The notes under the pieces: model-generated
Database searches by the model: none
The model's input: only the letters and a program-made list of their open reading frames with translations
Told to the model about the DNA's origin: nothing
Position numbers and translations under genes: made by a program
Part shown: positions 7,814 to 16,559 of the stretch, in pieces
Layout of the letters: each line of letters begins with the position of its first letter
Position numbering within the stretch: position 1 is the stretch's first letter
NCBI GenBank assembly: GCA_963774345.1
Contig: CAVZFB010000028.1
Span: 186,001 to 250,000 of the forward strand
Direction: 5' to 3'
Source: AP-15 sp963774345
Lineage (GTDB): Bacteria; Pseudomonadota; Alphaproteobacteria; ATCC43930; CGMCC-115725
Length of the DNA stretch: 64,000 nt

Positions 7814-9279
7814 GGCGCTGCGCTCGATAGAAACCGCTCCGCCTGACGAAAAAACTCCCAGAAGGATTGCGGCCACCACAGGCCAAGAATGAGCAGTGGG
7901 ATGAGCGCCAGCCACATCGGCGCAACGCACCACCCGCCAGGCGTTCGCGTAGGCGGGTCAACCGCGGCATCGGCCGCCCGCTCGAAATACATCGCGCGGA
8001 AATGATTGAGAAACCCGATGAAGATGACAATCAGCAGGCCTGCCATCAGCAGTGCCGCCCAGGCGAACGAGCGCTGAAAGCCGGCTCGCAGCACGACCAG
8101 CTCGCTGAGAAACAGACCGAATGGCGGCGCTCCGGTGATGGCGGCGGCGCCCGCGAGCCATAATCCCGCCTGTACCGGAAAGCAGCCTCCGACGTTGCGG
8201 ATCCGGCTGATCTCCTTGCTGCCGTAGCTGCGCATCATATTGCCGGCGCCAAAGAACATCAGTGACTTGTTCAGCGAATGATTCAGCATGTGATAGAATG
8301 CCCCGGCAATGCCGAGCGGACCGCCAAAGCCGAAGCCGAGGGCGATGACGCCCATATGCTCAACGCTCGAATAAGCCATCAGCCGCTTGATGTTCTGCTG
8401 CCGCACGATGAACAGCGCTGCGATCAGCAAAGACAGCGCGCCGAGCACCACCAGCGCCACCCGGGGCAGAACGCCCGACGGCGCCGCGTTGGCAACCGCC
8501 AGATAGCGCACAATGCCGAGCATCGCGGCATTTAGCAGTGCGCCCGACAGCATCGCCGAAATTGGCGCCGGGCTTTCGCTGTGCGCGTCGGGCAGCCAGG
8601 TGTGCATTGGCGCCAAGCCGACCTTCGTGCCGTAACCGATCAGCACCAGCAAAAACGCCAGAACCACGAGAGCCGGGTTCATTGCCGGCGCCGCCTGGCG
8701 CAATGCATCCCAGGTCATGTTGTAGGTCGGGCCGAGCACAAAGCTGCCATTCCAGTAGAACAGCACCGTGCCGAGCAGCGCCAGGCTGATCCCGGTCGAT
8801 ACGATGACGATGTATTTCCAGGCAGCTTCCACGCTTTCGGCGGCGCGCTCGAAGGCAACCAGAAAGGTGCTGACGAGGGTCGTAAGCTCAATCGCGATCC
8901 AAAAGAGCGCGGCATTATTCATCAGCGGGCAGACGAGGATCGCCAGCGCGAAACCGGCAAACAGCGCATAGAACGCCGGGAGCCTGTCATCCTCACCGAG
9001 CAGCCGCATATAACCGACGGCATAAATCGACGACAGCAGGTAGACGATCGCAGCGCACAGCACGACCCACGCGCCGGCAGCGTCAAAGACGATGTAGTCG
9101 CCCCAGTAATGGTGGGGACTGCCGCCACTCGTCACCGTCAGCGGCACAGCAACGGCAAATACGACAATGCTGGCGGTGAGGTTGAGCGCGGCGGCATAAG
9201 CCGATCCGCGCGCCATCAGGCAGCCAAGGGCAGCGATCGTGGGCGCCCCGGCAAGGACGAAGAGCAGTGCTCCGACCAC
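7810..9279 (-). CDS. hyfF: Hydrogenase-4 component F-like membrane subunit (NuoN/NuoL type)
   Basis: A 489-residue polytopic antiporter-like subunit, the second of this kind in the operon. Core motifs are visible: WIAIELTTLVSTFLVAF with the TMH5 Glu, GYGTKVGLAPMHTWLPDAHSESP with the Lys and loop typical of proton-conducting half-channels, and HMLNHSLNKSLMFFGAGN. It ends in a short Ala/Pro tail and lacks the long HyfB C-terminus. A GTG start is likely. Its stop overlaps the next gene's GTG (GTGA), and it begins 4 bp after the hyfE-like stop, so translational coupling is expected. Confidence 0.88.
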   Translation of the reverse strand: MVGALLFVLAGAPTIAALGCLMARGSAYAAALNLTASIVVFAVAVPLTVTSGGSPHHYWGDYIVFDAAGAWVVLCAAIVYLLSSIYAVGYMRLLGEDDRLPAFYALFAGFALAILVCPLMNNAALFWIAIELTTLVSTFLVAFERAAESVEAAWKYIVIVSTGISLALLGTVLFYWNGSFVLGPTYNMTWDALRQAAPAMNPALVVLAFLLVLIGYGTKVGLAPMHTWLPDAHSESPAPISAMLSGALLNAAMLGIVRYLAVANAAPSGVLPRVALVVLGALSLLIAALFIVRQQNIKRLMAYSSVEHMGVIALGFGFGGPLGIAGAFYHMLNHSLNKSLMFFGAGNMMRSYGSKEISRIRNVGGCFPVQAGLWLAGAAAITGAPPFGLFLSELVVLRAGFQRSFAWAALLMAGLLIVIFIGFLNHFRAMYFERAADAAVDPPTRTPGGWCVAPMWLALIPLLILGLWWPQSFWEFFRQAERFLSSAAP

Positions 9280-9282
9280 CTG

Positions 9283-9963
9283 CTAGCCTACCAGCCGCTT
9301 CAGCTCTGCCGTGCTGGCGGTGCCGAATTGGCTCAGCAGGTAACGAACCAGCACGCTGAGACAGGCTACCGCCGCTAACACGTCGGCAAGGATCATCAGC
9401 TCGATCAGCAGCGGCATGCCCGGGATCAGGATCTGCGCGCCGAGGCGAACGCCGTTTTCGACCACGAGCAGGCCGATGATCTGGCTGACCGCTTCTTGGC
9501 GGATGGCAAGCATCAGAAAGCCGATCAGCACCGTCGCCAGCATAACGGTCAGCGCCAGAACGGCGACGGTGCCGCCGAGGCCGAGGGGGGTAGCAATCTT
9601 GGTGGATACTCCGAGCGCGAAGACCACGCCGAGCGCACAGATGAGGAGCGCCGAAGCCGGGCGCACGACCTCATGCAGCTCGCGTGCGACATGCAGGCGC
9701 GCGATCATCCGCCAGATCAGATAGGGCAGCACCAGGCCGCGAAACAAAGCGCTGAGCGCGGCAATCAGGTAAAGGTCGGGGGAATTGGCGAAATAGCCGA
9801 CCGCGACTCCCAAGCCCGCCATCGCCCAGGACTGGGCGGCGAAGGCGTAAAGATAATTGTCGAGCCAGCGCGACCCGAGCATGACGAAGGCGAGCAGCAG
9901 GCTGGCGATCGCGGTCGCGCTGAACAGCGAGGCAGCCAGCGGATCGAGCTGGGTCATCAGCAT
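9283..9963 (-). CDS. hyfE: Hydrogenase-4 component E-like membrane subunit
   Basis: A 226-residue small polytopic protein with about seven hydrophobic helices, similar in size and placement to HyfE, which combines a NuoK-like bundle with extra helices. The Glu in LLVVENGVRLGAQI within a membrane segment is the position expected for the conserved membrane carboxylate of NuoK/HyfE proteins. The ATG at 9963 follows the upstream stop by 2 bp; another ATG lies two codons downstream. Open frame extends further upstream but overlaps the hyfC-like gene and is not convincing. Confidence 0.82.
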   Translation of the reverse strand: MLMTQLDPLAASLFSATAIASLLLAFVMLGSRWLDNYLYAFAAQSWAMAGLGVAVGYFANSPDLYLIAALSALFRGLVLPYLIWRMIARLHVARELHEVVRPASALLICALGVVFALGVSTKIATPLGLGGTVAVLALTVMLATVLIGFLMLAIRQEAVSQIIGLLVVENGVRLGAQILIPGMPLLIELMILADVLAAVACLSVLVRYLLSQFGTASTAELKRLVG

Positions 9964-9965
9964 GA

Positions 9966-10910
9966 CTAGAGCTGGGTCCCGATGATCGCCAACACTGCGA
10001 GAAGAAACGAGGCCGCAGGCGGTTCCTGGTAGCGGTAAAAGCGCAGCCGTGATTGTGCGGTCTCGACAAAGACCACGACGAGCGCCACCAGTAGGAACTT
10101 GCCGAGGAGTACGACGAGCGACGCCACCGTGCCGGCTGCGCTGCCGAGGTGCGACAGCCCCCAGGGCAGGACCAGCACGTTGCAGAAAATCGTGTAAAGA
10201 ATGAATTGCTTCATCATTGACGCCCATTTCAGCAGCGCCAGCAACGGACCCGAATATTCAAGAATCCGGGCCTCGTCGATCATGTACACTTCGATGTGCG
10301 TGTTGGAATGGATGGGCAATCGGTCGGTCTCGACCAACAGCAATATAAAAAATGCGGCGACTAGAAAGAGATGCGCCGGGCTCCAATAAACTGCCGGGCT
10401 GCCGACCAGCAAATGGTTGACGACAAATGGCAGCATTGTTTTTGCCAGCAGGGTGATGCCGACAAACACCAGGATCAGTGTCGGCTCGGCCAGGATCGCT
10501 ACCATGACCGCGCGGCTCGATCCGATACCGCCATAGGCGCTACCGCTGTCGAGCCCGGCGAGCACGACCATGAATGAGCCGAGGGTCAGGATCAGGCCGC
10601 CGCCGAGGATGTCGCCCATATCAGAAAGCGGCAGAGGAAAATCGGTCAGCACCGGGATCAGGATCGGCACCGTCAGCATCGCCGTGAAGGCGACGATCGG
10701 CGCGGTCCAATAGATCCAGGACGCGGTCTCAGGGGCGACGATCTGCTTGTGAAACAGCTTCCACAAATCGCGATAGGGCTGGAACAGGCCGGGACCCTGC
10801 GCCCGCTGCACCCGCTCTTCGAATTGCAGGATCGCCCCTTGAAGCAGTGGCGCGAAGGCCATGACCGACAAGACCTGCGCGATCTGCAGCAGAACATCGC
10901 GCGCGGTCAT
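9966..10910 (-). CDS. hyfC: Hydrogenase-4 component C-like membrane subunit (NuoH type)
   Basis: A 314-residue NuoH/HyfC-like protein, the membrane subunit that contacts the peripheral arm. Family motifs are seen: the N-terminal QGPGLFQPYRDLWKLFHK, the GIGSSRAVMVAILAEPTLIL helix with its Glu, LLVETDRLPIHSNTHIE, and MIDEARILEYSGPLLALLKWA. It is the first gene of the six-gene minus-strand operon; the 241-bp divergent gap to the SMP-30 gene should hold the operon promoter. No clear ribosome binding site precedes the ATG. Confidence 0.9.
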   Translation of the reverse strand: MTARDVLLQIAQVLSVMAFAPLLQGAILQFEERVQRAQGPGLFQPYRDLWKLFHKQIVAPETASWIYWTAPIVAFTAMLTVPILIPVLTDFPLPLSDMGDILGGGLILTLGSFMVVLAGLDSGSAYGGIGSSRAVMVAILAEPTLILVFVGITLLAKTMLPFVVNHLLVGSPAVYWSPAHLFLVAAFFILLLVETDRLPIHSNTHIEVYMIDEARILEYSGPLLALLKWASMMKQFILYTIFCNVLVLPWGLSHLGSAAGTVASLVVLLGKFLLVALVVVFVETAQSRLRFYRYQEPPAASFLLAVLAIIGTQL

Positions 10911-11151
10911 GAAGCGGTGCTGCCGCGTTTATCTACGCAAAGATTACTGAACGCTCTCACCGACCCCTCCCGATCTGTAGGAGATCACGTCAGGGGTCAT
11001 CAGCCATCGGGGCGGTTACACGGCGAACCCCATCGCCAGTACGCACATAAAAGGCTGCGCGCGCCGCTGTCAACGGCGAAAGGCCGCCCGGCTTGACGCC
11101 GACGGACGCCGGACGACACAATTCGCGATCAGAGCCCAGGGGAGGAAAGCC

Positions 11152-12066
11152 ATGTCCGAGATACGCGTAATCGCCAGCGGTTTGCGGTTTCCCGAAGGCC
11201 CAGTGGCGATGGCCGATGGCTCGGTCATCCTGGGTGAGATCGCCGGAGGCGCGGTGACACGGGTGATGCCCGACGGCGCGAAGACGATTCTCTCGAATAC
11301 AGGCGGCGGGCCGAATGGCCTCGCGCTCGGTCCCGACGGCGCGCTCTATCTTTGCAACAATGGGGGTGCGGAATATGCCGCCGGCAGCTTCCTCGCCATT
11401 GGGCCGGCCAAGAATTACCAATGCGGCTATGTTCAGCGGATCGACCCGCGCACCGGCGAAATGCAGGTTCTCTACAGCCAATGCGGCGGGCATAAATTAT
11501 CCGCGCCGAACGACATTGTATTCGACCGCCAGGGCGGGTTTTACTTTACCGATCTAGGCAAACGATACGGAAGAGACCGCGACCACGGCGGGCTCTATTA
11601 CGCGCTGCCCGACGGAACGAAAATTGTCGAGCTGGTCCATCCGATGCTGAGCCCCAATGGTGTCGGCCTGTCGCCGGACGAAAAGACAGTTTATGTCGCC
11701 GATACCGAATCATCGCGCCTCTTCGCCTTCGACATCATCGAGCCCGGCGTTCTCCGTAAGGAGCCCTTCCCTGCCCCGTACACCGGTCGCCTTGTTTGCG
11801 GGCTACCCGGCTTCCAGCGCTTTGACAGCCTCGCCGTCGGAGCTTCGGGCAATATCGCCGTGGCGACGCTGATTACCGGCTACATCACGATCATCGCTCC
11901 CGACGGTCGGGTTGTGCGCCAGGTCAAGATGCCCGATGTCTACCCGACCAACATCTGCTTTGGCGGCGCCCACATGAAAACCGCCTACATCACTCTCTCC
12001 GGCACCGGTCAGCTCGCCCAGATGGACTGGCCCGAGCCCGGCCTGCGCCTCAACTTTGCGTCGTGA
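11152..12066 (+). CDS. SMP-30/gluconolactonase/LRE family protein
   Basis: A 304-residue six-bladed beta-propeller lactonase-type protein. Features include FPEGPVAMADGSVILGEI with the metal-ligand Glu, NGLALGPDGALYLCNNGG, LSAPNDIVFDRQGGFYFTDLG with the central Asn-Asp, and SPNGVGLSPDEKTVYVADT with a further metal-binding Asn. It probably hydrolyses a sugar or other lactone using a divalent cation. GGGGAGGAAA precedes the ATG. An alcohol dehydrogenase gene follows after 7 bp, suggesting a short catabolic operon in which an alcohol or sugar is oxidised and its lactone opened. Confidence 0.88.
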   Translation: MSEIRVIASGLRFPEGPVAMADGSVILGEIAGGAVTRVMPDGAKTILSNTGGGPNGLALGPDGALYLCNNGGAEYAAGSFLAIGPAKNYQCGYVQRIDPRTGEMQVLYSQCGGHKLSAPNDIVFDRQGGFYFTDLGKRYGRDRDHGGLYYALPDGTKIVELVHPMLSPNGVGLSPDEKTVYVADTESSRLFAFDIIEPGVLRKEPFPAPYTGRLVCGLPGFQRFDSLAVGASGNIAVATLITGYITIIAPDGRVVRQVKMPDVYPTNICFGGAHMKTAYITLSGTGQLAQMDWPEPGLRLNFAS

Positions 12067-12073
12067 GGTCCCG

Positions 12074-13159
12074 ATGAAGGCCGCCGTTTTTCATGCTCCG
12101 CACCAGCCACTGACCATCGAAGAGGTCGCGATCAACAAGCCTGGGCCGCGCGAGGTGTTGTTGCGTACGGCCTTTGCCGGGCTGTGCCACAGCGACCTGC
12201 ATTTCATAGAGGGACTGTTCCCGATCCCGACGCCGGTGGTGCTCGGCCACGAATCCTCGGCGATCGTCGAGGCGGTCGGCGACGGGGTGACTTATGTAAA
12301 GCCGGGCGACCACGTCATCACCTGCCTCTCGGTGTTTTGCGGCACCTGCCCGCAATGTCTGACCGGCCATCCGAACCTCTGCGAGAACACCGAGGTCAAG
12401 CTGCTGCCCGGCGCGGCACGCCGCATGACCTGGAACGGACAGCTGATGAACCAGGCCTTCAACCTGTCGTCGTTCGCCGAGCAGCTGCTCGTCCATGAGA
12501 ACGCGATCGTCAAGATCGACGACGACATCCCGCTCGACCGCGCCGCCCTCGTCGGCTGCGGCGTGATGACCGGGGTCGGCGCGGTGTTCCACGCCGCCAA
12601 GGTCGAGCCCGGGGCGACGGTCGCGGTGATCGGCTGCGGCGGCATCGGGCTGTCGGCCGTCAACGGCGCCGCCCTCGCCGGCGCCGAGCGCATCATCGCG
12701 ATCGACACCGTGCCATCAAAGCTCGAACTGGCGCGCGAGATGGGCGCCACCGACACGCTCAACGCCAGCAACGTCGATACGGTCAAGGCGATCCGCGACA
12801 TGACCGGCGGCGGCGTGCAGTATTCGTTCGAGGCGATCGGCACCAAGGCCACCGCCGAACAGTCCTTTCAGATGCTGCGGCCGGGCGGTACCGCGACGAT
12901 CATCGGCATGGTTCCGGCCGGCGTGAAGATCGAGTTGCACGGCATCGATTTTTTGCGCGACCGCAAGCTGCAGGGCACCTCGATGGGCGGCAACCGGTTT
13001 CGGGTCGACATGCCGCGCCTGCTGTCATTGTGGCGCCAGGGCCGGTTGAAACTCGACCACCTGATTTCGGGACGGATCAAGCTCGGCGAGATCAATGAAG
13101 GCTTCGCCGCGCTAAAATCCGGCGCGCCGGTGCGGCAATTGATCGACTTCGCCGCCTGA
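12074..13159 (+). CDS. Zinc-dependent alcohol dehydrogenase (MDR superfamily)
   Basis: A 361-residue class I/III-like zinc alcohol dehydrogenase. Catalytic zinc ligands are GLCHSDLHF (Cys), GHESSAIV (His) and LVGCGVMTG (Cys). Structural zinc is bound by CGTCPQCLTGHPNLC. The Rossmann motif VAVIGCGGIGLSAVNGA is followed by an acidic residue in IAIDTV, which favours NAD over NADP. The ATG at 12074 lies 7 bp after the SMP-30 stop, with GTGAGG upstream. The substrate is unknown; the lactonase neighbour suggests sequential oxidation and lactone opening. Confidence 0.9.
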   Translation: MKAAVFHAPHQPLTIEEVAINKPGPREVLLRTAFAGLCHSDLHFIEGLFPIPTPVVLGHESSAIVEAVGDGVTYVKPGDHVITCLSVFCGTCPQCLTGHPNLCENTEVKLLPGAARRMTWNGQLMNQAFNLSSFAEQLLVHENAIVKIDDDIPLDRAALVGCGVMTGVGAVFHAAKVEPGATVAVIGCGGIGLSAVNGAALAGAERIIAIDTVPSKLELAREMGATDTLNASNVDTVKAIRDMTGGGVQYSFEAIGTKATAEQSFQMLRPGGTATIIGMVPAGVKIELHGIDFLRDRKLQGTSMGGNRFRVDMPRLLSLWRQGRLKLDHLISGRIKLGEINEGFAALKSGAPVRQLIDFAA

Positions 13160-13181
13160 AGCCTCTCGAAGCGCAGCGGGT

Positions 13182-14591
13182 TCAGCAGTTGTTATCCCAG
13201 CTTCGATTGAGGGTCGTGCCGGTCACCCGATAACACTTGTTGTCGGGTCCATCGAGACTGATGTTGAGGATTTCGCCCCACGGGTCCCAAACCAGGCCGG
13301 TCGCCGCCCATGCCTGGAGTTTGACGCCTTGGGCATCGCCCGGCAGGTCGACCTGATGGGTGTAACCCGCCGTCTGATTGCCGGACTCCCAATCCTTGTT
13401 CTGGGTGTAGTTGCCTTGAGCGTCGGCCTCCGCCCATGTCACTTGAAACTTAGCAACATAAGCCCCGGCGTGAGAGAACTTGACGAACGCATTGGGATAC
13501 CTGACGCATTGGGTTTCAGTATAGTCCGTGGTGAATCCCATGCGGGCGAATTCATTGTCTTTAAGAAAGGCGACCGTGTAGGCAACCGGTAGACCAGGAT
13601 TGTCCCGCCGATAGCGCGCATCCTTTGCGATATAGTCCTTAAGTCCTTTGAGCCCGGCCTCGGATCCGCCGGCGAAAATTTGAACTGGCGTTTCCGCGCC
13701 GCCGCCAATGGCGAGCGCGGTGAACGACGCGTTGTTGATGATGTCCTTATACGTCGCCTCAAGCTTGCCGCCGGCGGTCACCCCTCCCTGGGTTGCCTGC
13801 TCGAATGCGCCTTTGAGATTGACCGAGGTATTGATGGAGGAGGTCTCCATCTTGACCATCAGAAGACGACCATAATCGACGCTGCGCACATAGGCCGGCG
13901 GATTGCGCTCTGAAAATGCCCGTTGGGCTTCTTCGAGGTCGACCGCGCTGTCGAATACGCCTGCCGGGGTCGTCGGGGTATCCATCGTGATCGTGTAGAA
14001 CACTTGCTGGTAGTAGGCGACGACGACGGACTTTTCCGTCGAGCTGCTGGTGTTGATTTGCGCCGACGCATTGCCGGACGCCCATTTCGAGCTGAATCCG
14101 AGATCCAACGCCACCTGTTGCGAGGAATACGCCTGGGTGGTTTGCAAGAAGGATCGAGCCGCGTTGATGTAGCCCTCGCTGCCCGCCTGCTTGTTCCATT
14201 CCTCCAGCTTGGCGTTCACGAATTTCTGGATATTGGAATTGGTAGGAACCAAAGTCTCGCTGGGATTGGCCAGCCCCGGCAAATCGACCGATAACGTCGC
14301 GGGGCCTCGAGGCAAGGCGATCGGGGTCGGATGTCCTTCGCTCAGGTTCTGATCGGCACGCACCAGCGCACCGGGGAAAACCACTCCGGCGGTCGGGCTT
14401 AATATCGCCACCGCGTCCAAGTTCTTGTTCAGCTTGTGCTGGATCTTCGTGCAGATGATGACGCCGTTGCTCGCCGGTTGACGATCCTTGACCGGCACCG
14501 CGGAAGTGGTCCCATCGGGGACCACGCTCAACAGCACCCGAGGATCATAGTTCAGCCTCGTGATGTAGTTCTCGACGCTGGCGTTCGGCAT
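13182..14591 (-). CDS. Thiol-activated / cholesterol-dependent cytolysin (CDC) homologue
   Basis: A 469-residue pore-forming toxin homologue covering all four CDC domains. The N-terminus (NASVENYITRLNYDPRVLL) resembles that of pneumolysin, and like pneumolysin it has no signal peptide and almost the same length. Further landmarks are LSVDLPGLANP, SVDYGRLLMVKMETSS, YRRDNPGLPVAYTVAFLKDN, and FSHAGAYVAKFQVTWAE at the start of domain 4. The undecapeptide equivalent is AATGLVWDPWG (residues 429-439): it has no Cys, and the usual terminal Arg is Gly. The cholesterol-recognition Thr-Leu pair is kept as GTTL (T460-L461). AGGAG lies nine bases upstream of the ATG at 14591. Function as a lysin is inferred from family resemblance. 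Confidence 0.92.
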   Translation of the reverse strand: MPNASVENYITRLNYDPRVLLSVVPDGTTSAVPVKDRQPASNGVIICTKIQHKLNKNLDAVAILSPTAGVVFPGALVRADQNLSEGHPTPIALPRGPATLSVDLPGLANPSETLVPTNSNIQKFVNAKLEEWNKQAGSEGYINAARSFLQTTQAYSSQQVALDLGFSSKWASGNASAQINTSSSTEKSVVVAYYQQVFYTITMDTPTTPAGVFDSAVDLEEAQRAFSERNPPAYVRSVDYGRLLMVKMETSSINTSVNLKGAFEQATQGGVTAGGKLEATYKDIINNASFTALAIGGGAETPVQIFAGGSEAGLKGLKDYIAKDARYRRDNPGLPVAYTVAFLKDNEFARMGFTTDYTETQCVRYPNAFVKFSHAGAYVAKFQVTWAEADAQGNYTQNKDWESGNQTAGYTHQVDLPGDAQGVKLQAWAATGLVWDPWGEILNISLDGPDNKCYRVTGTTLNRSWDNNC

Positions 14592-14850
14592 TCGAGGCTG
14601 CTCCTGGGAGTGCAGGGTGACTGCATCGTTCTTGATCGGTGCCACCGGCCAGGGCAGCGATAATCCCTCGGACGATGGCTTGTTAACCTTATCGCGGGAA
14701 CCCGCCGCATGTACAGTATCAGCCCATGGGCGGAGCAATTAACTGTTGTTCGTCGCAGCCCGGGCGAAGGCAGCAGCGTCGCAGGCACTCGATCGGCGAT
14801 CCCTTCACGCCCGACCCAGGCCCACTGGCCCCGCATCGGGGGCCGAACTT

Positions 14851-15342
14851 TCACCCCGTGGTGGAGGAAACGTCGCCGGCGGTGCCTTCGGGATCGGGCG
14901 CACGATTGCCGCGGTAGAGCCGCCAGCGCGATCCAGGTTTGAGGATATCCAGACTGCCGCCGATTTCGCCACCGCCGACCTGGTCGCCCTCCGCGGCGGG
15001 CTGCGGAGCGAACCCCTCGAGGCTGCTGCCGAGTTCGCCGCCGCCGGGCATATCGATCGGCGCAGCCGGCTGAGACGCTTCTGCGACAATCGCAACGCTG
15101 CTGTCTTGTTCATCGCCGCCGGGCGGGTCGGTCGGCGCCGCTGCCGGCTCCAAGGGGATTGCGCCGTTCTCCCGATTGAGTTTGAGCATAAACTCCGAAG
15201 CGGCGCGTTCCAGCGTCTCGATCACCGCTAATTCGGCGTCGAGCGCCTTCTTTTCCTCGGCATATCTCGTTTCGATTTCGGCGTAGCGCAGCTGAAGTCG
15301 ATCTTTCGCTCGCTGGACATTGTTCGAGGTGATGTTCCACAT
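14851..15342 (-). CDS. Hypothetical coiled-coil protein with Gly-rich tail
   Basis: A 163-residue protein I do not recognise. Residues 1-55 are predicted by eye to form a charged coiled coil (RLQLRYAEIETRYAEEKK and following heptads). The rest is low-complexity and acidic, with three degenerate copies of a unit like PGGGELGSSLEGFAPQPAA. There is no signal peptide or membrane segment. It ends 259 bp upstream of the cytolysin homologue on the same strand and could be co-transcribed with it. No clear ribosome binding site is seen, so the start is uncertain. Confidence 0.5.
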   Translation of the reverse strand: MWNITSNNVQRAKDRLQLRYAEIETRYAEEKKALDAELAVIETLERAASEFMLKLNRENGAIPLEPAAAPTDPPGGDEQDSSVAIVAEASQPAAPIDMPGGGELGSSLEGFAPQPAAEGDQVGGGEIGGSLDILKPGSRWRLYRGNRAPDPEGTAGDVSSTTG

Positions 15343-15602
15343 GTCATGACCACGCTATGTGGGACGCGATACCCCCGATTTCGCCACAACCATGTTGATG
15401 GAAGGTTAATCGGGTTCGAATTCCTCTGAATATCCGCCAGCGGCTAATCGAACGGCCCACGCCAAGGATGCCGCGGCAAGTCCGCCGAGCGGCCGGCGAA
15501 ACTGCGCCGTCAACGTTTCGTCAATAAAGATGGCCCAACATCTTCCTCCAGAGGGGACCGACAGGCGGCGTGGCGCGTTGAGCGGCTGAGCGGGAGACAG
15601 CA

Positions 15603-15836
15603 GTGAGCGAAACCCGGGAAGATTCCTCGCAAAACAATACTGAAATCGAAGTAATCGAGGCCAAGGAAAGGTGGAGCGAATATCGGCTCGCCGATGGCAC
15701 CACCATGCGGATCAAATCGGTGGTGATCGCCGTGTTCCGCGATGACGGCCACCAAACGCCGGATGGCGAGCCGGTCTACAACATGAAATCTACGCTGATC
15801 ACCGATATCAGGAGCTCGCCTCGACCGGAAACATAA
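15603..15836 (+). CDS. Small hypothetical protein
   Basis: 77 residues, GTG start with a GGGAG-like signal about 8 bases upstream. The sequence is hydrophilic with a compact beta-rich core (RWSEYRLADGTTMRIKSVVIAVFRDDG), no cysteines, no membrane helix and no recognised motif. It is followed by about 245 bp of ambiguous coding potential and then a second small gene on the same strand. I cannot assign a role. Confidence 0.5.
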   Translation: MSETREDSSQNNTEIEVIEAKERWSEYRLADGTTMRIKSVVIAVFRDDGHQTPDGEPVYNMKSTLITDIRSSPRPET

Positions 15837-16081
15837 AATGAACCGCCTCAAGATCATCAGTTCGAATACGTGGACGCCTTCGACGTTGGTGTCATCGGGA
15901 TTGCATCCGACCACCACAACATCGGGACTGAACACGACCGCGAAAGAACTGATCACGACGGTGGCCTTGGCGTCGACGGCGATGGTCAACTTGGATCGAA
16001 CTGCTTCGTCACGCCTTCTCAGTAGCCGTGCACGGCGTTCGCTCTGGGCCAGGGTTCAGGACGTCGCTGTCGGTCGAAGGC

Positions 16082-16510
16082 ATGGCGGCAACGCGCGGAC
16101 GACCGGCGAAGCCGGATGCCACCGCGATGAAAGAGGACGGCGCTTCCGACGCGGTGAATGCGGACACCCCCACCGACGCAGCTGAGGCCTCGCTTGCCAA
16201 GCCGATCTCGGGGACCTCGCGGGTCGAATTGACCATCGACTCGCTGCGAACTTACGAGCTCGTCAAACCAATTCCGGTTTTTGTGGAGGCGTTGGGTGAA
16301 CGGCATTATGTCGCGGAAGTACCGGACCTCAACATCACCACTTCCGCAAGCAGCCTAAGTGAGATCCTGATCGTTCTAAAAGACAGTGTCACACAAACCT
16401 ATGACAGGCTTCGCATTCGAAGAAACCTGGAACCAGAACAGGCGAGACAACTCAAAATGTTGGAGACCTACATCGGCAAATCGAAGCGGGGCTGGCTAGA
16501 CCGACGCTGA
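16082..16510 (+). CDS. Hypothetical protein with HicB-like fold pattern
   Basis: 142 residues. The first 45 are low-complexity (Ala, Asp, Pro). The C-terminal part contains FVEALGERHYVAEVPDLNIT followed by a helix SSLSEILIVLKDSVTQTYD, the strand-strand-helix order of HicB-type antitoxin domains, but no HicA-like toxin is adjacent, so this is only a structural suggestion. The ATG at 16082 was chosen; a GTG 54 bases upstream is possible. The upstream 245 bp may include a frame-broken extension of this gene. Confidence 0.5.
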   Translation: MAATRGRPAKPDATAMKEDGASDAVNADTPTDAAEASLAKPISGTSRVELTIDSLRTYELVKPIPVFVEALGERHYVAEVPDLNITTSASSLSEILIVLKDSVTQTYDRLRIRRNLEPEQARQLKMLETYIGKSKRGWLDRR

Positions 16511-16559
16511 TGAGCAACCCCAGCGGCGGCAGGCGGGGATCAACAATCGCTCCCCTACT

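Noticed and set aside
6392..7846. Long plus-strand frame of 484 residues
   Set aside because: It is the antisense shadow of the hyfG-like gene in GC-rich DNA; no family pattern.
15510..15989. Minus-strand 159-residue open frame
   Set aside because: It mirrors the plus-strand genes and has no family-like segment.
15838..16185. Open frame of 115 residues between two small genes
   Set aside because: The first half has fair codon use but the second half is Arg-rich and overlaps the next gene in another frame. It may be a frame-broken extension of the 16082 gene, but I could not decide.
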